Part shown: one piece after another, positions 44,039 through 51,949 of the stretch
How the letters are laid out: every line of letters starts with the position of its first letter
Numbering within the stretch: the first letter of the stretch is position 1
NCBI GenBank assembly: GCA_002345545.1
Contig: DDVW01000053.1
Location: 521-64,520, forward strand
Direction: 5' to 3'
From: Stenotrophomonas sp. UBA2302
GTDB lineage: Bacteria > Pseudomonadota > Gammaproteobacteria > Xanthomonadales > Xanthomonadaceae
DNA length: 64,000 nt
Translations under genes and position numbers: made by a program
The notes under the pieces: model-generated
What the model saw: only the letters and a program-made list of their open reading frames with translations
What the model was told of the DNA's origin: nothing
Databases searched by the model: none

Positions 44039-44263
44039 ATGTCCAGCCCGATGCTGTCGCCGCTGCTGTCCTGGGCGCGCAAGTTGCGGTACCCGACCCT
44101 GTTCAAGATCACTGCGGCGCTGTTCGCGGTGAGCCTGCTGCTGCCCGACCCGATCCCGTTCATGGATGAGATCCTGTTCGGCCTTGGCACCCTGCTGCTG
44201 GCCAGCTGGAAGCGACGCAAGGATCCGCCGTCGGAGTCCACGGTCATTCCACACAAACGCTGA
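44039..44263 (+). CDS. Small membrane protein, DUF6116-like
   Basis: 74-residue protein with hydrophobic segments at about residues 20-38 (LFKITAALFAVSLLLPDP) and 42-57 (DEILFGLGTLLLASW), and a basic C-terminus. I recognise it as the xanthomonad DUF6116 type, with moderate certainty. The start at 44039 was chosen because the frame upstream extends into the divergent promoter region. It ends four bases before tatD and is probably co-transcribed with it. Function unknown. Confidence 0.7.
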   Translation: MSSPMLSPLLSWARKLRYPTLFKITAALFAVSLLLPDPIPFMDEILFGLGTLLLASWKRRKDPPSESTVIPHKR

Positions 44264-44267
44264 AGCC

Positions 44268-45047
44268 GTGCAGCTGGTCGACAGCCACTGCCATCTGGAT
44301 GCTTCCGAGTTCGATGCGGACCGCCTCGCAGTGGTCGAGCGCGCCCGCGCTGCCGGTGTGGGCGTGCAGATCGTTCCGGCCATCACCGCCGCCAGCTGGC
44401 CCGGACTGCGCACGGTGTGTGCGGCGCAGCGCGGACTGTATCCTGCTTACGGCCTGCATCCGATGTTCCTGGACGCACATCGGCCAGAGCATCTGGATGC
44501 GCTGCGCGAATGGATCGAGCGCGAACGCCCCTGCGCCGTGGGCGAATGCGGGTTGGATTTTTTCGTCGACGGCCTCGATCGGGAACTGCAGCGCCACTAT
44601 TTCCACGGACAGCTGGTGCTGGCGCGCGAATTCGACCTGCCGGTGATCGTGCATGCGCGTCGTGCCATGGATGAAGTGATCCACACGATGCGGCGGGTCG
44701 GTGGCTTGCGCGGCGTGATCCACAGTTTTTCGGGCAGCCCCGAGCAGGCCCGGCAGCTGTGGGACATGGGTTTCCTGATCGGGCTCGGTGGTCCGGTCAC
44801 GTACACGCGCGCCAATCGCCTGCGGCAGCTTGCCGCGACGATGCCACTGGAATACCTGCTGCTGGAAACCGATGCGCCGGACCAGCCGGACAGTGCCATC
44901 CGCGGCCAACGCAATGAGCCGGCGCGGCTGCCCGTGATCCTTGAAACCATCGCGCAGCTGCGGCAGCAGATGGCCACCGAGATCGCCCGACAGACCAGCG
45001 CCAATGCGCAACGGCTGTTCAGCCTTCCTCCCACCGGCGGGAGCTGA
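44268..45047 (+). CDS. tatD: TatD family metal-dependent hydrolase
   Basis: 259-residue TIM-barrel DNase of the TatD family. Metal-ligand motifs are present: DSHCHLD at the N-terminus, GECGLDFF (about residue 92), VIVHARRAMDEV, HSFSGSPEQA and LLETDAPDQP. The GTG start at 44268 is chosen because DSHCHLD must lie close to the N-terminus. Convergent with tcdA, the stops only three bases apart. Whether it is the true TatD or one of its paralogues (YcfH, YjjV) is not decided by sequence alone. Confidence 0.87.
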   Translation: MQLVDSHCHLDASEFDADRLAVVERARAAGVGVQIVPAITAASWPGLRTVCAAQRGLYPAYGLHPMFLDAHRPEHLDALREWIERERPCAVGECGLDFFVDGLDRELQRHYFHGQLVLAREFDLPVIVHARRAMDEVIHTMRRVGGLRGVIHSFSGSPEQARQLWDMGFLIGLGGPVTYTRANRLRQLAATMPLEYLLLETDAPDQPDSAIRGQRNEPARLPVILETIAQLRQQMATEIARQTSANAQRLFSLPPTGGS

Positions 45048-45050
45048 GTT

Positions 45051-45878
45051 TTATCCGCTGGCGCCGGACACCACGCCCGGCGAGCTTTCCGTGCGTGACT
45101 TCAACAGGATTTCCAGCGCCCGCGCCACCGCTGCAAACGCGAACGCGCCGGTGATGTGGGTCGCCGCGCCCAGCCCGGCGCCGCAGTCCAGCTTCAGTGC
45201 GGCGTCCGCACCGAGGTTGGGGCGCAGCCCGCAGACGCTGCCATCGGCCTGCGGATACTTGACGTTCTCCAGTGAATAGATCGCCGACACCCCGAAGTAA
45301 CGCTGCGGATTCTTGGGGAAATTGAACTCGGCACGCAGCTTCTTGCGGATCAGCGCCATCATCGCGTCATGCTCGGTGCGCGACACATCCCGCACCCGCA
45401 CCAGCGTCGGATCGGTGCGTCCGCCGGCCGCGCCGATTGTGATCATCGGCAGCTTGCGCCGACGGCACCAGGCGATGGCCTCGACCTTGACCCGGAAGCT
45501 GTCGCAGGCATCGATCACCAGATCGAAGCCCCGGTCCAGCAGCTCGGCCATGTTCGCAGGTGTCAGGAACGCCTCCACCGCCTCTACCTCGATGTCCGGA
45601 TTGATGGCGCGGCAACGCTCGGCCATCGCCACCGCTTTGTTGCGTCCGTATTGGCCGGCCAGTGCCGGCAGCTGCCGGTTGGTGTTGGAAACGCAGATAT
45701 CGTCGGCATCGATCAGGACCAGACGCCCGACCGCCGAGCGTGCCAGTGCTTCCACGATCCATGACCCGACTCCGCCCATTCCCACTACGGCAACCTTGCA
45801 GCCGGACAGATGGGCGATGCTGCCAGCACCGTACAGCCGGTCGATACCGGCAAACCGCTCACGCAATTGCTCTTTCAT
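45051..45878 (-). CDS. tcdA: tRNA threonylcarbamoyladenosine dehydratase TcdA
   Basis: 275-residue E1-like enzyme (also CsdL, YgdL) that uses ATP to cyclise t6A37 to ct6A in tRNAs. Nucleotide-binding motif VAVVGMGGVGSWIVEALARS (about residues 29-48), then LIDADDICVSNTNRQ and the later VIDACDSFRVKV are typical of the ThiF/MoeB fold. The conserved downstream PKNPQRYFGVSAIYS and a Cys-containing DGSVCGLR are also present. Convergent with tatD. Confidence 0.93.
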   Translation of the reverse strand: MKEQLRERFAGIDRLYGAGSIAHLSGCKVAVVGMGGVGSWIVEALARSAVGRLVLIDADDICVSNTNRQLPALAGQYGRNKAVAMAERCRAINPDIEVEAVEAFLTPANMAELLDRGFDLVIDACDSFRVKVEAIAWCRRRKLPMITIGAAGGRTDPTLVRVRDVSRTEHDAMMALIRKKLRAEFNFPKNPQRYFGVSAIYSLENVKYPQADGSVCGLRPNLGADAALKLDCGAGLGAATHITGAFAFAAVARALEILLKSRTESSPGVVSGASG

Positions 45879-45953
45879 GCGCCCATTTTAACCGTGGCCG
45901 CATACCGTCCGGACGTCGTACCATCATTGTTCTTTCGTCTGGAATCCTTGCCC

Positions 45954-46394
45954 ATGTCCGACCCCACTCCTCCTGTCCGCAGCCAGTCCAAGGCATCGCG
46001 CTATCTGATCGTCCTGATCCTGGGCCTGTTGATCGGCGTGGTCGCCACGGTGATGGCGATGCGTGCGATCCAGGAACGCAAGGACCACTTCCCCGACAGC
46101 CTGATGACCGTCCTGGCCAAGCAGTCGCAATTGCTGCGTGAAAGCCAGCAGCAGAACCGTTGCGCACCCAATGAGGTGACGCCACGCATGCAGACGATGC
46201 GCGCACTGTCCAACGACATGGATCTGGCCTTCCCCGCACTGAAGGATGATGCGCGCTTCCAGCGGCATGCCAGCCAGTTCCGCGCCACCCTCAATGAGGC
46301 CCTGTCCAATCCGCCCGCCGATTGCGCCGCTCTTGCGGTCAGCCTGCAGAAGCTGGGCGAAGACTGCAAAGCCTGTCACCAGGACTTCAGGTAA
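45954..46394 (+). CDS. Membrane-anchored cytochrome c'-like protein
   Basis: 146-residue protein with an N-terminal membrane anchor (about residues 17-38, YLIVLILGLLIGVVATVMA) and a C-terminal haem-binding motif CKACHQDFR, which sits close to the end as in class II cytochromes c (c', c556). The middle is helical and contains MRALSNDMDLAFPALKDD and ADCAALAVSLQKLGEDCKAC, consistent with a four-helix bundle. Probably periplasmic and attached to the inner membrane; it could bind gas or transfer electrons. No respiratory genes nearby. Confidence 0.78.
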   Translation: MSDPTPPVRSQSKASRYLIVLILGLLIGVVATVMAMRAIQERKDHFPDSLMTVLAKQSQLLRESQQQNRCAPNEVTPRMQTMRALSNDMDLAFPALKDDARFQRHASQFRATLNEALSNPPADCAALAVSLQKLGEDCKACHQDFR

Positions 46395-46502
46395 TCCGCC
46401 TCCGGCGCACGTGGTTGGCATGCCATTCACGTGCGAACCGACACGATTCGAATGCAGGACAGCACCCGCTGTCCCTCATTCCAACCGCCAAGGAGAAGAC
46501 CC

Positions 46503-46979
46503 ATGAAGATCCAGTTGATTGCTGCAGGCGCCATCGCCAGCCTCGCCTTGGCCGGCTGCGCCACCTCCCCCGGCTACAGCAGTGGTGGTTACAACAACGG
46601 CGGCTACAACAACGGCTACGGCCAGAGCCAGTGCCGTGACTGCGGCATCGTCACCCGCATCGACACGCTGGCCTCCGGTCGCGCCGCTCCTGCCGCGACC
46701 GGCGCCATCCTCGGCGGCATTGTCGGCGCAGTCGCCGGCCATGAGATCTCCGATCACACCGGTGGCAGCCGTGGCAACAAGAACATTGCCGCCGCCGCGG
46801 GTGCCGCTGCCGGCGCCGTGGCCGGCAACAAGATCCAGCAGAATGTCACCGGCAACTCCTATGACATCCAGGTGCGGATGGATGATGGTCGCGTGATCGT
46901 CGTCAACCAGAAGGATCTGGGCGGCATCCGCGAGAACACCTACGTTCGCGTGGTGAATGGCCGGGTGATCCTGCGCTGA
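46503..46979 (+). CDS. Glycine-zipper 2TM lipoprotein (SlyB/17-kDa antigen type)
   Basis: 158-residue outer-membrane lipoprotein. The start follows AAGGAGA; lipobox LALAGC places the lipidated Cys at about residue 19. Then a Tyr/Gly/Asn-rich stretch with repeated GGYNNGGYNNGY, CRDCG, and a glycine-zipper 2TM domain (GAILGGIVGAVAGHEI ... GAAAGAVAGNKIQ). The C-terminus forms a small beta-domain with VQVRMDDGRVIVV-like sequence and REN-TYVRVVNGRV. Resembles SlyB. A strong terminator follows. Confidence 0.85.
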   Translation: MKIQLIAAGAIASLALAGCATSPGYSSGGYNNGGYNNGYGQSQCRDCGIVTRIDTLASGRAAPAATGAILGGIVGAVAGHEISDHTGGSRGNKNIAAAAGAAAGAVAGNKIQQNVTGNSYDIQVRMDDGRVIVVNQKDLGGIRENTYVRVVNGRVILR

Positions 46980-47004
46980 TCGACAGCGGCTTCCGGATGC
47001 AACA

Positions 47005-47038
47005 AATGAAAAGGCCCGCATGAGCGGGCCTTTTCATT
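47005..47038. terminator. Bidirectional terminator between the lipoprotein and csp genes
   Basis: Fifteen-base perfect stem AATGAAAAGGCCCGC / GCGGGCCTTTTCATT with an ATGA loop, able to end transcription of the two convergent genes from both sides. Confidence 0.92.
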
Positions 47039-47053
47039 GCCAGTCGCAAGGAC

Positions 47054-47263
47054 TCAGACTGGCTGGACAGCGTCAGCCTGCAGGCCCTTCTGGCCCTGGA
47101 CAACCGTGAAAGTGACCTGCTGGCCTTCTTTCAGGCTCTTGAAGCCCTGGGTCTGGATGGCACGGAAATGCACGAAGACATCCTCACCATTTTCGCGGCT
47201 GATGAAGCCGAAGCCCTTGGCGTCATTGAACCACTTGACGGTACCGGTTTCGCGATCAGACAT
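47054..47263 (-). CDS. Cold-shock protein (CspA family)
   Basis: 69-residue cold-shock domain protein that binds single-stranded nucleic acid and acts as an RNA chaperone. Both RNA-binding motifs are present: KGFGFI (RNP1) and VFVHF (RNP2), with TGTVKWFND at the N-terminus. The start at 47263 has an AGGGAG ribosome binding site. About 220 bases of non-coding DNA lie upstream, room for the long 5' leader typical of csp genes. The specific paralogue is not assigned. Confidence 0.95.
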   Translation of the reverse strand: MSDRETGTVKWFNDAKGFGFISRENGEDVFVHFRAIQTQGFKSLKEGQQVTFTVVQGQKGLQADAVQPV

Positions 47264-47484
47264 CTCGACTAACTCCCTGTAACTCTCTCGTTTGATGGAT
47301 ACGCCCCTGGAGGCGGCTGATTGCAAGGAGGAAGCGAGGTGCAACGATGCAGCAAATCAATCGATCTACCCATCAGGCCACGATTCACGGTGACCTTGCC
47401 AAGCTCAGCGGCTGCAAGTTAACTCGACATCAGAGAAAATGCAACGGGGCAAAATCCGCGTTGTCAACCCCAAAAAAGGCACGC

Positions 47485-47970
47485 ATGGACCTTTCATTCA
47501 TCTTGTACGCACTGGCCGCCCTGCTGGTCGCCGCCGGCATTGCCGGCATCATCCTGCCGGCAATTCCCGGCGTGCCGCTGATGTACGCCGGGTTCCTGCT
47601 GGCGGCCGGAACCAATGGCTTCGAGCGGATAGGCTGGGTTCCACTACTGGTACTTGGCGTACTGACCGCGATTTCATTGCTGGTGGATGTGCTCTCGACA
47701 GTGGCGGGGGCCCAGCGGGTGGGCGCGAGCCGGCTGGCCCTGGCCGGATCGGTAATCGGCACCCTCGCCGGCCTGTTCTTCATGCCGCTGGGACTGTTTG
47801 TCGGCCCGTTTGCCGGAGCTCTGGCCGGTGAGTACCTGCACGGGCGGAAGCTCGGCCAGGCGACCAAGGTAGGACTGGGCACCTGGCTCGGCATCGTGCT
47901 GGGCATTGCCCTCAAACTGGGGCTGGCCGCGGCGATGCTGATGGTTTTTGCCATCGCCTGGTTCGTCTGA
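47485..47970 (+). CDS. DUF456 family membrane protein
   Basis: 161-residue inner-membrane protein with four to five hydrophobic segments, starting at MDLSFILYALAALLVAAGIA. Family motifs are LPAIPGVPLMYAGFLLAAG and a later glycine-rich VGASRLALAGSVIGTLAGLFF and FVGPFAGALAGEYLHGR. The DUF456 family has no known function. The ATG at 47485 starts with the first membrane segment; the longer upstream frame is discarded. Divergent from csp. Confidence 0.87.
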   Translation: MDLSFILYALAALLVAAGIAGIILPAIPGVPLMYAGFLLAAGTNGFERIGWVPLLVLGVLTAISLLVDVLSTVAGAQRVGASRLALAGSVIGTLAGLFFMPLGLFVGPFAGALAGEYLHGRKLGQATKVGLGTWLGIVLGIALKLGLAAAMLMVFAIAWFV

Positions 47971-48113
47971 ACCCCGCCCTCGCCGCATCACGACGCGCGT
48001 TTGATGCGGCAATCGCCGACAATCGTCGCCGACCTGCTTTTCCTCAACGATCAACCCCTGCAGGGATACATCCCGCACACAAGGGTTTCATTTTCAGCAA
48101 CCGGACACCGCCC

Positions 48114-49241
48114 ATGCGTAACAGCCCCCTCGCGCTTGCCATCGTGTTGCTTCTGGGAGCCGCCAATACCACGGCACTGGCCCAGGATGCGCTTGCCGAT
48201 CCTGCCTCGCCGCAGGCCTGCTTCGCCCTCAGATCCGACGCCATCCGTCTGGCCTGCTATGACCGGGCACTGGGCCGCACGCCCGAGGACACCCGGGCGG
48301 CGGATGTCGCTGCCGCCGCCGCACAACAGGCACGCAAGGCGGCGGAAGCGCTGGACAGCCCGTCACCCTCGCGCAACGAAGTATTTGCCCATGACGACCT
48401 GGGCGCCGCCGTGGCCAACGCCGGGCGTGGTTCGTTGCTGGACAGCCGCTGGGAGCTGGCCAAGGACTCCAAGCTCGGCCTGTACCAGTTGCGCGCCTAC
48501 AAGCCTGTGTACCTGCTGCCCGCCTTCTGGACCAGCAAGCCCAATGTGCGGCCGCATTCGCCCAACCCCAACAACGCGGTCAACGGTCCAGAGGAGCTGG
48601 AAAGCACCGAGCTGAAGTTCCAGCTCAGCTTCAAGACCAAGCTGGCTGAAAACCTGTTTGGCGACAACGGGGATATATGGGCGGGTTATACCCAGAGCTC
48701 GCGCTGGCAGGCATACAACAGCGAAACCTCACGGCCATTCCGTGAGACCAATTACGAGCCCGAAGTGATGCTGGTCTTCCGCAACGGCTACTCGCTGCTG
48801 GGCTGGAATGGACGCATGACCGGCATCAGCCTCAACCACCAGTCCAATGGCCGCAGCGATCCGCTCTCGCGCAGCTGGAACCGGGTGATGCTGAACGTCG
48901 GACTGGACCGCGAGAACTGGGCGCTGATGCTGCGCCCGTGGTACCGCATCCCCGAAAGCGGCAGCGATGACAACAACCCGGATATCGAGGATTACATCGG
49001 TCGCGGCGATGCGACGCTGGTCTACAACCGCAACGGCCACGAACTTTCGCTGAGCGCGCGCCATTCGCTGCGCAGTGGCGACCGCTCGCACGGCTCGATG
49101 CAGCTGGATTACGGCTTCCCGATCAACAACCTGCTGCGTGGCCACGTGCAGGTGTTCGACGGTTATGGCGAGAGCATGATCGATTACAACCACCGCGCCA
49201 CCTATGTCGGCGTCGGTGTTTCACTATTGGAGTGGTTCTGA
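48114..49241 (+). CDS. pldA: Outer-membrane phospholipase A1
   Basis: 375-residue OMPLA, a 12-strand beta-barrel that hydrolyses phospholipids in the outer leaflet. The catalytic triad is visible and correctly spaced: His242, Ser244 and Asn256 in NHQSNGRSDPLSRSWNR (E. coli His142, Ser144, Asn156). A signal peptide ends at about residue 23 (TTALAQ). There is an N-terminal extension of about 90 residues, acidic and alanine-rich, absent from E. coli PldA. The C-terminal residue is Phe after LLEW, as expected for BAM-dependent insertion. The stop overlaps the arsC-like start by one base. Confidence 0.95.
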   Translation: MRNSPLALAIVLLLGAANTTALAQDALADPASPQACFALRSDAIRLACYDRALGRTPEDTRAADVAAAAAQQARKAAEALDSPSPSRNEVFAHDDLGAAVANAGRGSLLDSRWELAKDSKLGLYQLRAYKPVYLLPAFWTSKPNVRPHSPNPNNAVNGPEELESTELKFQLSFKTKLAENLFGDNGDIWAGYTQSSRWQAYNSETSRPFRETNYEPEVMLVFRNGYSLLGWNGRMTGISLNHQSNGRSDPLSRSWNRVMLNVGLDRENWALMLRPWYRIPESGSDDNNPDIEDYIGRGDATLVYNRNGHELSLSARHSLRSGDRSHGSMQLDYGFPINNLLRGHVQVFDGYGESMIDYNHRATYVGVGVSLLEWF

Positions 49242-49588
49242 TGAAGGCGACAATCTGGCACAACAACCGGTGCTCCAACTCGCGCGGCGCACTCGCCCTG
49301 CTGCAGGAAGCCGGGGCCGACATCGAGGTCATCAACTACCTGGAAAACCCGCCGGATCCGGCGACGTTGCGCCGTCTGCTCGACGAGATGGGCATCCCCG
49401 CGTGCGACCTGCTGCGCGACAAGGAGGCTGCTTACGCCGAACTGGAGCTGGCGCAGAAGCGGGACGATGAGGCCGCGCTGATCGAGGCAATGGCGATGCA
49501 CCCGCAGCTGATCAATCGCCCGATCGTGCGCACCGCCAAGGGCACGGCACTGTGTCGCCCGCCGGAACGGGTACGCGAACTGCTGTAA
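49241..49588 (+). CDS. ArsC-family reductase (glutaredoxin-like arsenate reductase)
   Basis: 115-residue ArsC/YffB-type protein. The catalytic Cys lies in HNNRCSNSRGALALL (about residue 10), and the C-terminal NRPIVRTAKGTALCRPPERV carries the conserved Arg residues. It could reduce arsenate with glutathione, or be a related thioredoxin-fold protein of unknown substrate. Translationally coupled to pldA (one-base overlap), an unexpected pairing with no obvious functional tie. No arsRB genes are near. Confidence 0.85.
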   Translation: MKATIWHNNRCSNSRGALALLQEAGADIEVINYLENPPDPATLRRLLDEMGIPACDLLRDKEAAYAELELAQKRDDEAALIEAMAMHPQLINRPIVRTAKGTALCRPPERVRELL

Positions 49589-49624
49589 CGCCGCCACCCC
49601 ATAAGACAGCCATCCTGCCATCCG

Positions 49625-49655
49625 CCCTGTCCGGTACGACACCGGCCGGACAGGG
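49625..49655. terminator. Hairpin between convergent arsC and thrC
   Basis: Ten-base stem CCCTGTCCGG / CCGGACAGGG with an eleven-base loop. T runs are absent on both sides, so its terminator role is uncertain. Confidence 0.5.
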
Positions 49656-49664
49656 CCGTCGCAC

Positions 49665-50963
49665 TCAGCCCCGCAGGACCGAACGCAACGCGGCGTATTC
49701 CGGCAAACACGGCTCGGCGTGGGCCGGACGCTGCAGCAGTTCGGCCAGTGCCGGCGGCACTGGCACCTCACGGCCGATCAGCGGCTCGACCACCGATTCG
49801 AACTTGGCCGGATGTGCGGTCGCGGCCACAGCCCAGTGCTCACCGGCAGCCGCTTCGCCACTCGCCCGCAATTGCTCCAGCACCTGCACGGCAGTGGCGG
49901 TATGCGGGCAGAACACTTCACCAAAGCGGCGGTAGCGTGCGGCGATGGTGTCGCGGATGGTGGCATCGTCCACCGCGCGTGACACGAACGCGCTGCGTAG
50001 CGCCGCATCGTCGCCGTTGTACAGCCAGCGCAGCCGCTCGAAGTTGCTCGGTGCGCCGACATCCATGGCGTTGGCGAGCGTGGCGACACTGGCCTGCGGC
50101 GTATAGTCACCGCCGGCAAAATAGTCCGGCAGCACGCGGTTGGCATTGGTCGCCAGCACGATGCGCCCCAGCGGCACGCCCAATGCGCGGGCCATCACCG
50201 CCGCCATCGCATTGCCGAGGTTGCCAGTGGGAATGACGAAGTTCAGCAGGCCGCCATGCGCCGCCTGATGCGTGAGCGCGGCATGGGCGTAGTAGCTCAT
50301 CTGCGGCAACAGACGGCCAAGGCTGATGCTGTTGGCCGAACTGAGCGGCACCTGTGCCTGCAGTTCGACATCGCCCAGCGCCTGCTTGGCCATGGCCTGG
50401 CAGTCATCGAAGGAGCCGGCCACGCGCAGCGCACGGATGTTGCCGCCCAGACAGCCGAGCTGGTGCGCCTGGCGCGGTGACACGCGGCCATCCGGGTAGA
50501 GCACCACCACCTGCAGATTCGGCTGCTTGTGGAAGGCTGCTGCAACGGCGGCGCCGGTATCGCCTGAGGTCGCCACGACAATGGTCAGCGGCCGCTCCTC
50601 ACCGGCACGCAGGCGCGTCAGGCTGGCGGCGAGGAAACGCGCACCGAAATCCTTGAACGCGGCAGTCGGCCCGTGGAACAGCTCCAGAACGTGATCGTTG
50701 GCGGTGGCCAGGGACTGCAGCGGCGCCGGGAAGTCGAACGCTTCGCGGCAGATGGAGGCAAGCGCGGGCTCCAGCGCATCACCGGCAAAGAACGGCTGCA
50801 ACAGCGCTGCCGCAGTGTCCGCCAGTGATTCACCGGCCTGAAGTTCGCGGGCGGCAGGCAGCTGGCGCGGCACATACAGGCCACCATCCGGCGCGAGTCC
50901 GGCAGCGATGGCCTGGCTGAGCGTGGCGGCGGGAGCGTTGTTGCGGGTGGAGATGAAATCCAT
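49665..50963 (-). CDS. thrC: Threonine synthase
   Basis: 432-residue PLP enzyme that converts O-phosphohomoserine to threonine. The start at 50963 (MDFISTRNNAP) is the usual N-terminus, and the longer frame upstream is a shadow of thrB. The PLP lysine lies in HGPTAAFKDFGARF, and other motifs are VVATSGDTGAAVAAAF and PTGNLGNAMAAVMARALG. Third gene of thrABC; 65 bases separate it from thrB. A convergent hairpin follows. Confidence 0.96.
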   Translation of the reverse strand: MDFISTRNNAPAATLSQAIAAGLAPDGGLYVPRQLPAARELQAGESLADTAAALLQPFFAGDALEPALASICREAFDFPAPLQSLATANDHVLELFHGPTAAFKDFGARFLAASLTRLRAGEERPLTIVVATSGDTGAAVAAAFHKQPNLQVVVLYPDGRVSPRQAHQLGCLGGNIRALRVAGSFDDCQAMAKQALGDVELQAQVPLSSANSISLGRLLPQMSYYAHAALTHQAAHGGLLNFVIPTGNLGNAMAAVMARALGVPLGRIVLATNANRVLPDYFAGGDYTPQASVATLANAMDVGAPSNFERLRWLYNGDDAALRSAFVSRAVDDATIRDTIAARYRRFGEVFCPHTATAVQVLEQLRASGEAAAGEHWAVAATAHPAKFESVVEPLIGREVPVPPALAELLQRPAHAEPCLPEYAALRSVLRG

Positions 50964-51028
50964 GACAGGGGTTCCGTGAGAGGTGCACGACAGCCGCGGC
51001 CCGAGCCGTTGCTGCGGAAATGAGGGGT

Positions 51029-51949
51029 TCAGAGCAGGTGCGCGGCCGGACTGTTCAACGGGGATACCCAGCTCTGGCTGTCGAAACCGGCGGCGGCGAA
51101 TGCCTCGCGCACCTTGGGTGCGGCGGCTTCGGCGGCTTCGCGTGTTTCGAACCACGCGAAGATGCTGGGACCGGCCCCGGAGATGCTGGCGCCCATGGCA
51201 CCAGTCGCCAGTACCGCCTGTTTGGCCGCCTCGAAACCGCCGATCAGCGGCGCACGACGCGGTTCGACCAGCACGTCGGCCAGTCCGGCGCGCACCAGTG
51301 CCGCATCCCCGGCATGGCAACCGGTCAGCACCAGCGCCAGGTTCGCGCTCTGGGCGACGAATTCCTTCAATTCGTAGGCCCCTTGCAAGGCCGCACGTGC
51401 GCGACGGGTTTCCAGCACCGCGTCCGGATGCACCAGCAGGCTGTGCCATTCGGCCGGCACGGGAATACGCACCAGCCGGTCGGCGGTTGCCAGCACCAGC
51501 CCGCCCAGCAGCATCGGCCCGAGGTTGTCGCCGTGCAGTCCGCCACTGGCGACCGCCTCGCCGGCCAGCGCGAACGGATACAGCGCCTCGCGCGACAGCG
51601 GCTGGTCCAGCAGCGCGTTGGCAGCCACCAGCGCGGCCACGCAGGAAGCCGCCGAGCCGCCCATGCCCGAGCCCAAAGGGATGCCCTTGTCGATTTCCAG
51701 CTCGAAACCGAACGGCAGCTGCAAGGCCTCGCGCAAGGCGATCAGGGCGGCGCCTGCAGTATTGCCGGGTGCGTCCAACGGCAGATCCACCGTGGTGCCA
51801 CGGATGGCGCCGATGCGCACTTCCGGCGTGTCGATGCGCCGCACCGCGACTGTATCCCCCACCCCGGCAATGGCGTGGCCGAGGATATCGAAGCCGACCC
51901 CGGCATTGCCGACCGATGCCGGAGAGAACGCACGTGCCCAGCCGCTCAC
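51029..51949 (-). CDS. thrB: Homoserine kinase
   Basis: 306-residue GHMP kinase that phosphorylates homoserine. The ATP-binding motif is [18 protein letters not shown] (about residue 90), with the N-terminal [14 protein letters not shown] and a C-terminal [15 protein letters not shown] (GHMP motif 3). The start codon is GTG and overlaps the thrA stop by four bases (GTGA), coupling translation of the two genes. Confidence 0.96.
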   Translation of the reverse strand: MSGWARAFSPASVGNAGVGFDILGHAIAGVGDTVAVRRIDTPEVRIGAIRGTTVDLPLDAPGNTAGAALIALREALQLPFGFELEIDKGIPLGSGMGGSAASCVAALVAANALLDQPLSREALYPFALAGEAVASGGLHGDNLGPMLLGGLVLATADRLVRIPVPAEWHSLLVHPDAVLETRRARAALQGAYELKEFVAQSANLALVLTGCHAGDAALVRAGLADVLVEPRRAPLIGGFEAAKQAVLATGAMGASISGAGPSIFAWFETREAAEAAAPKVREAFAAAGFDSQSWVSPLNSPAAHLL

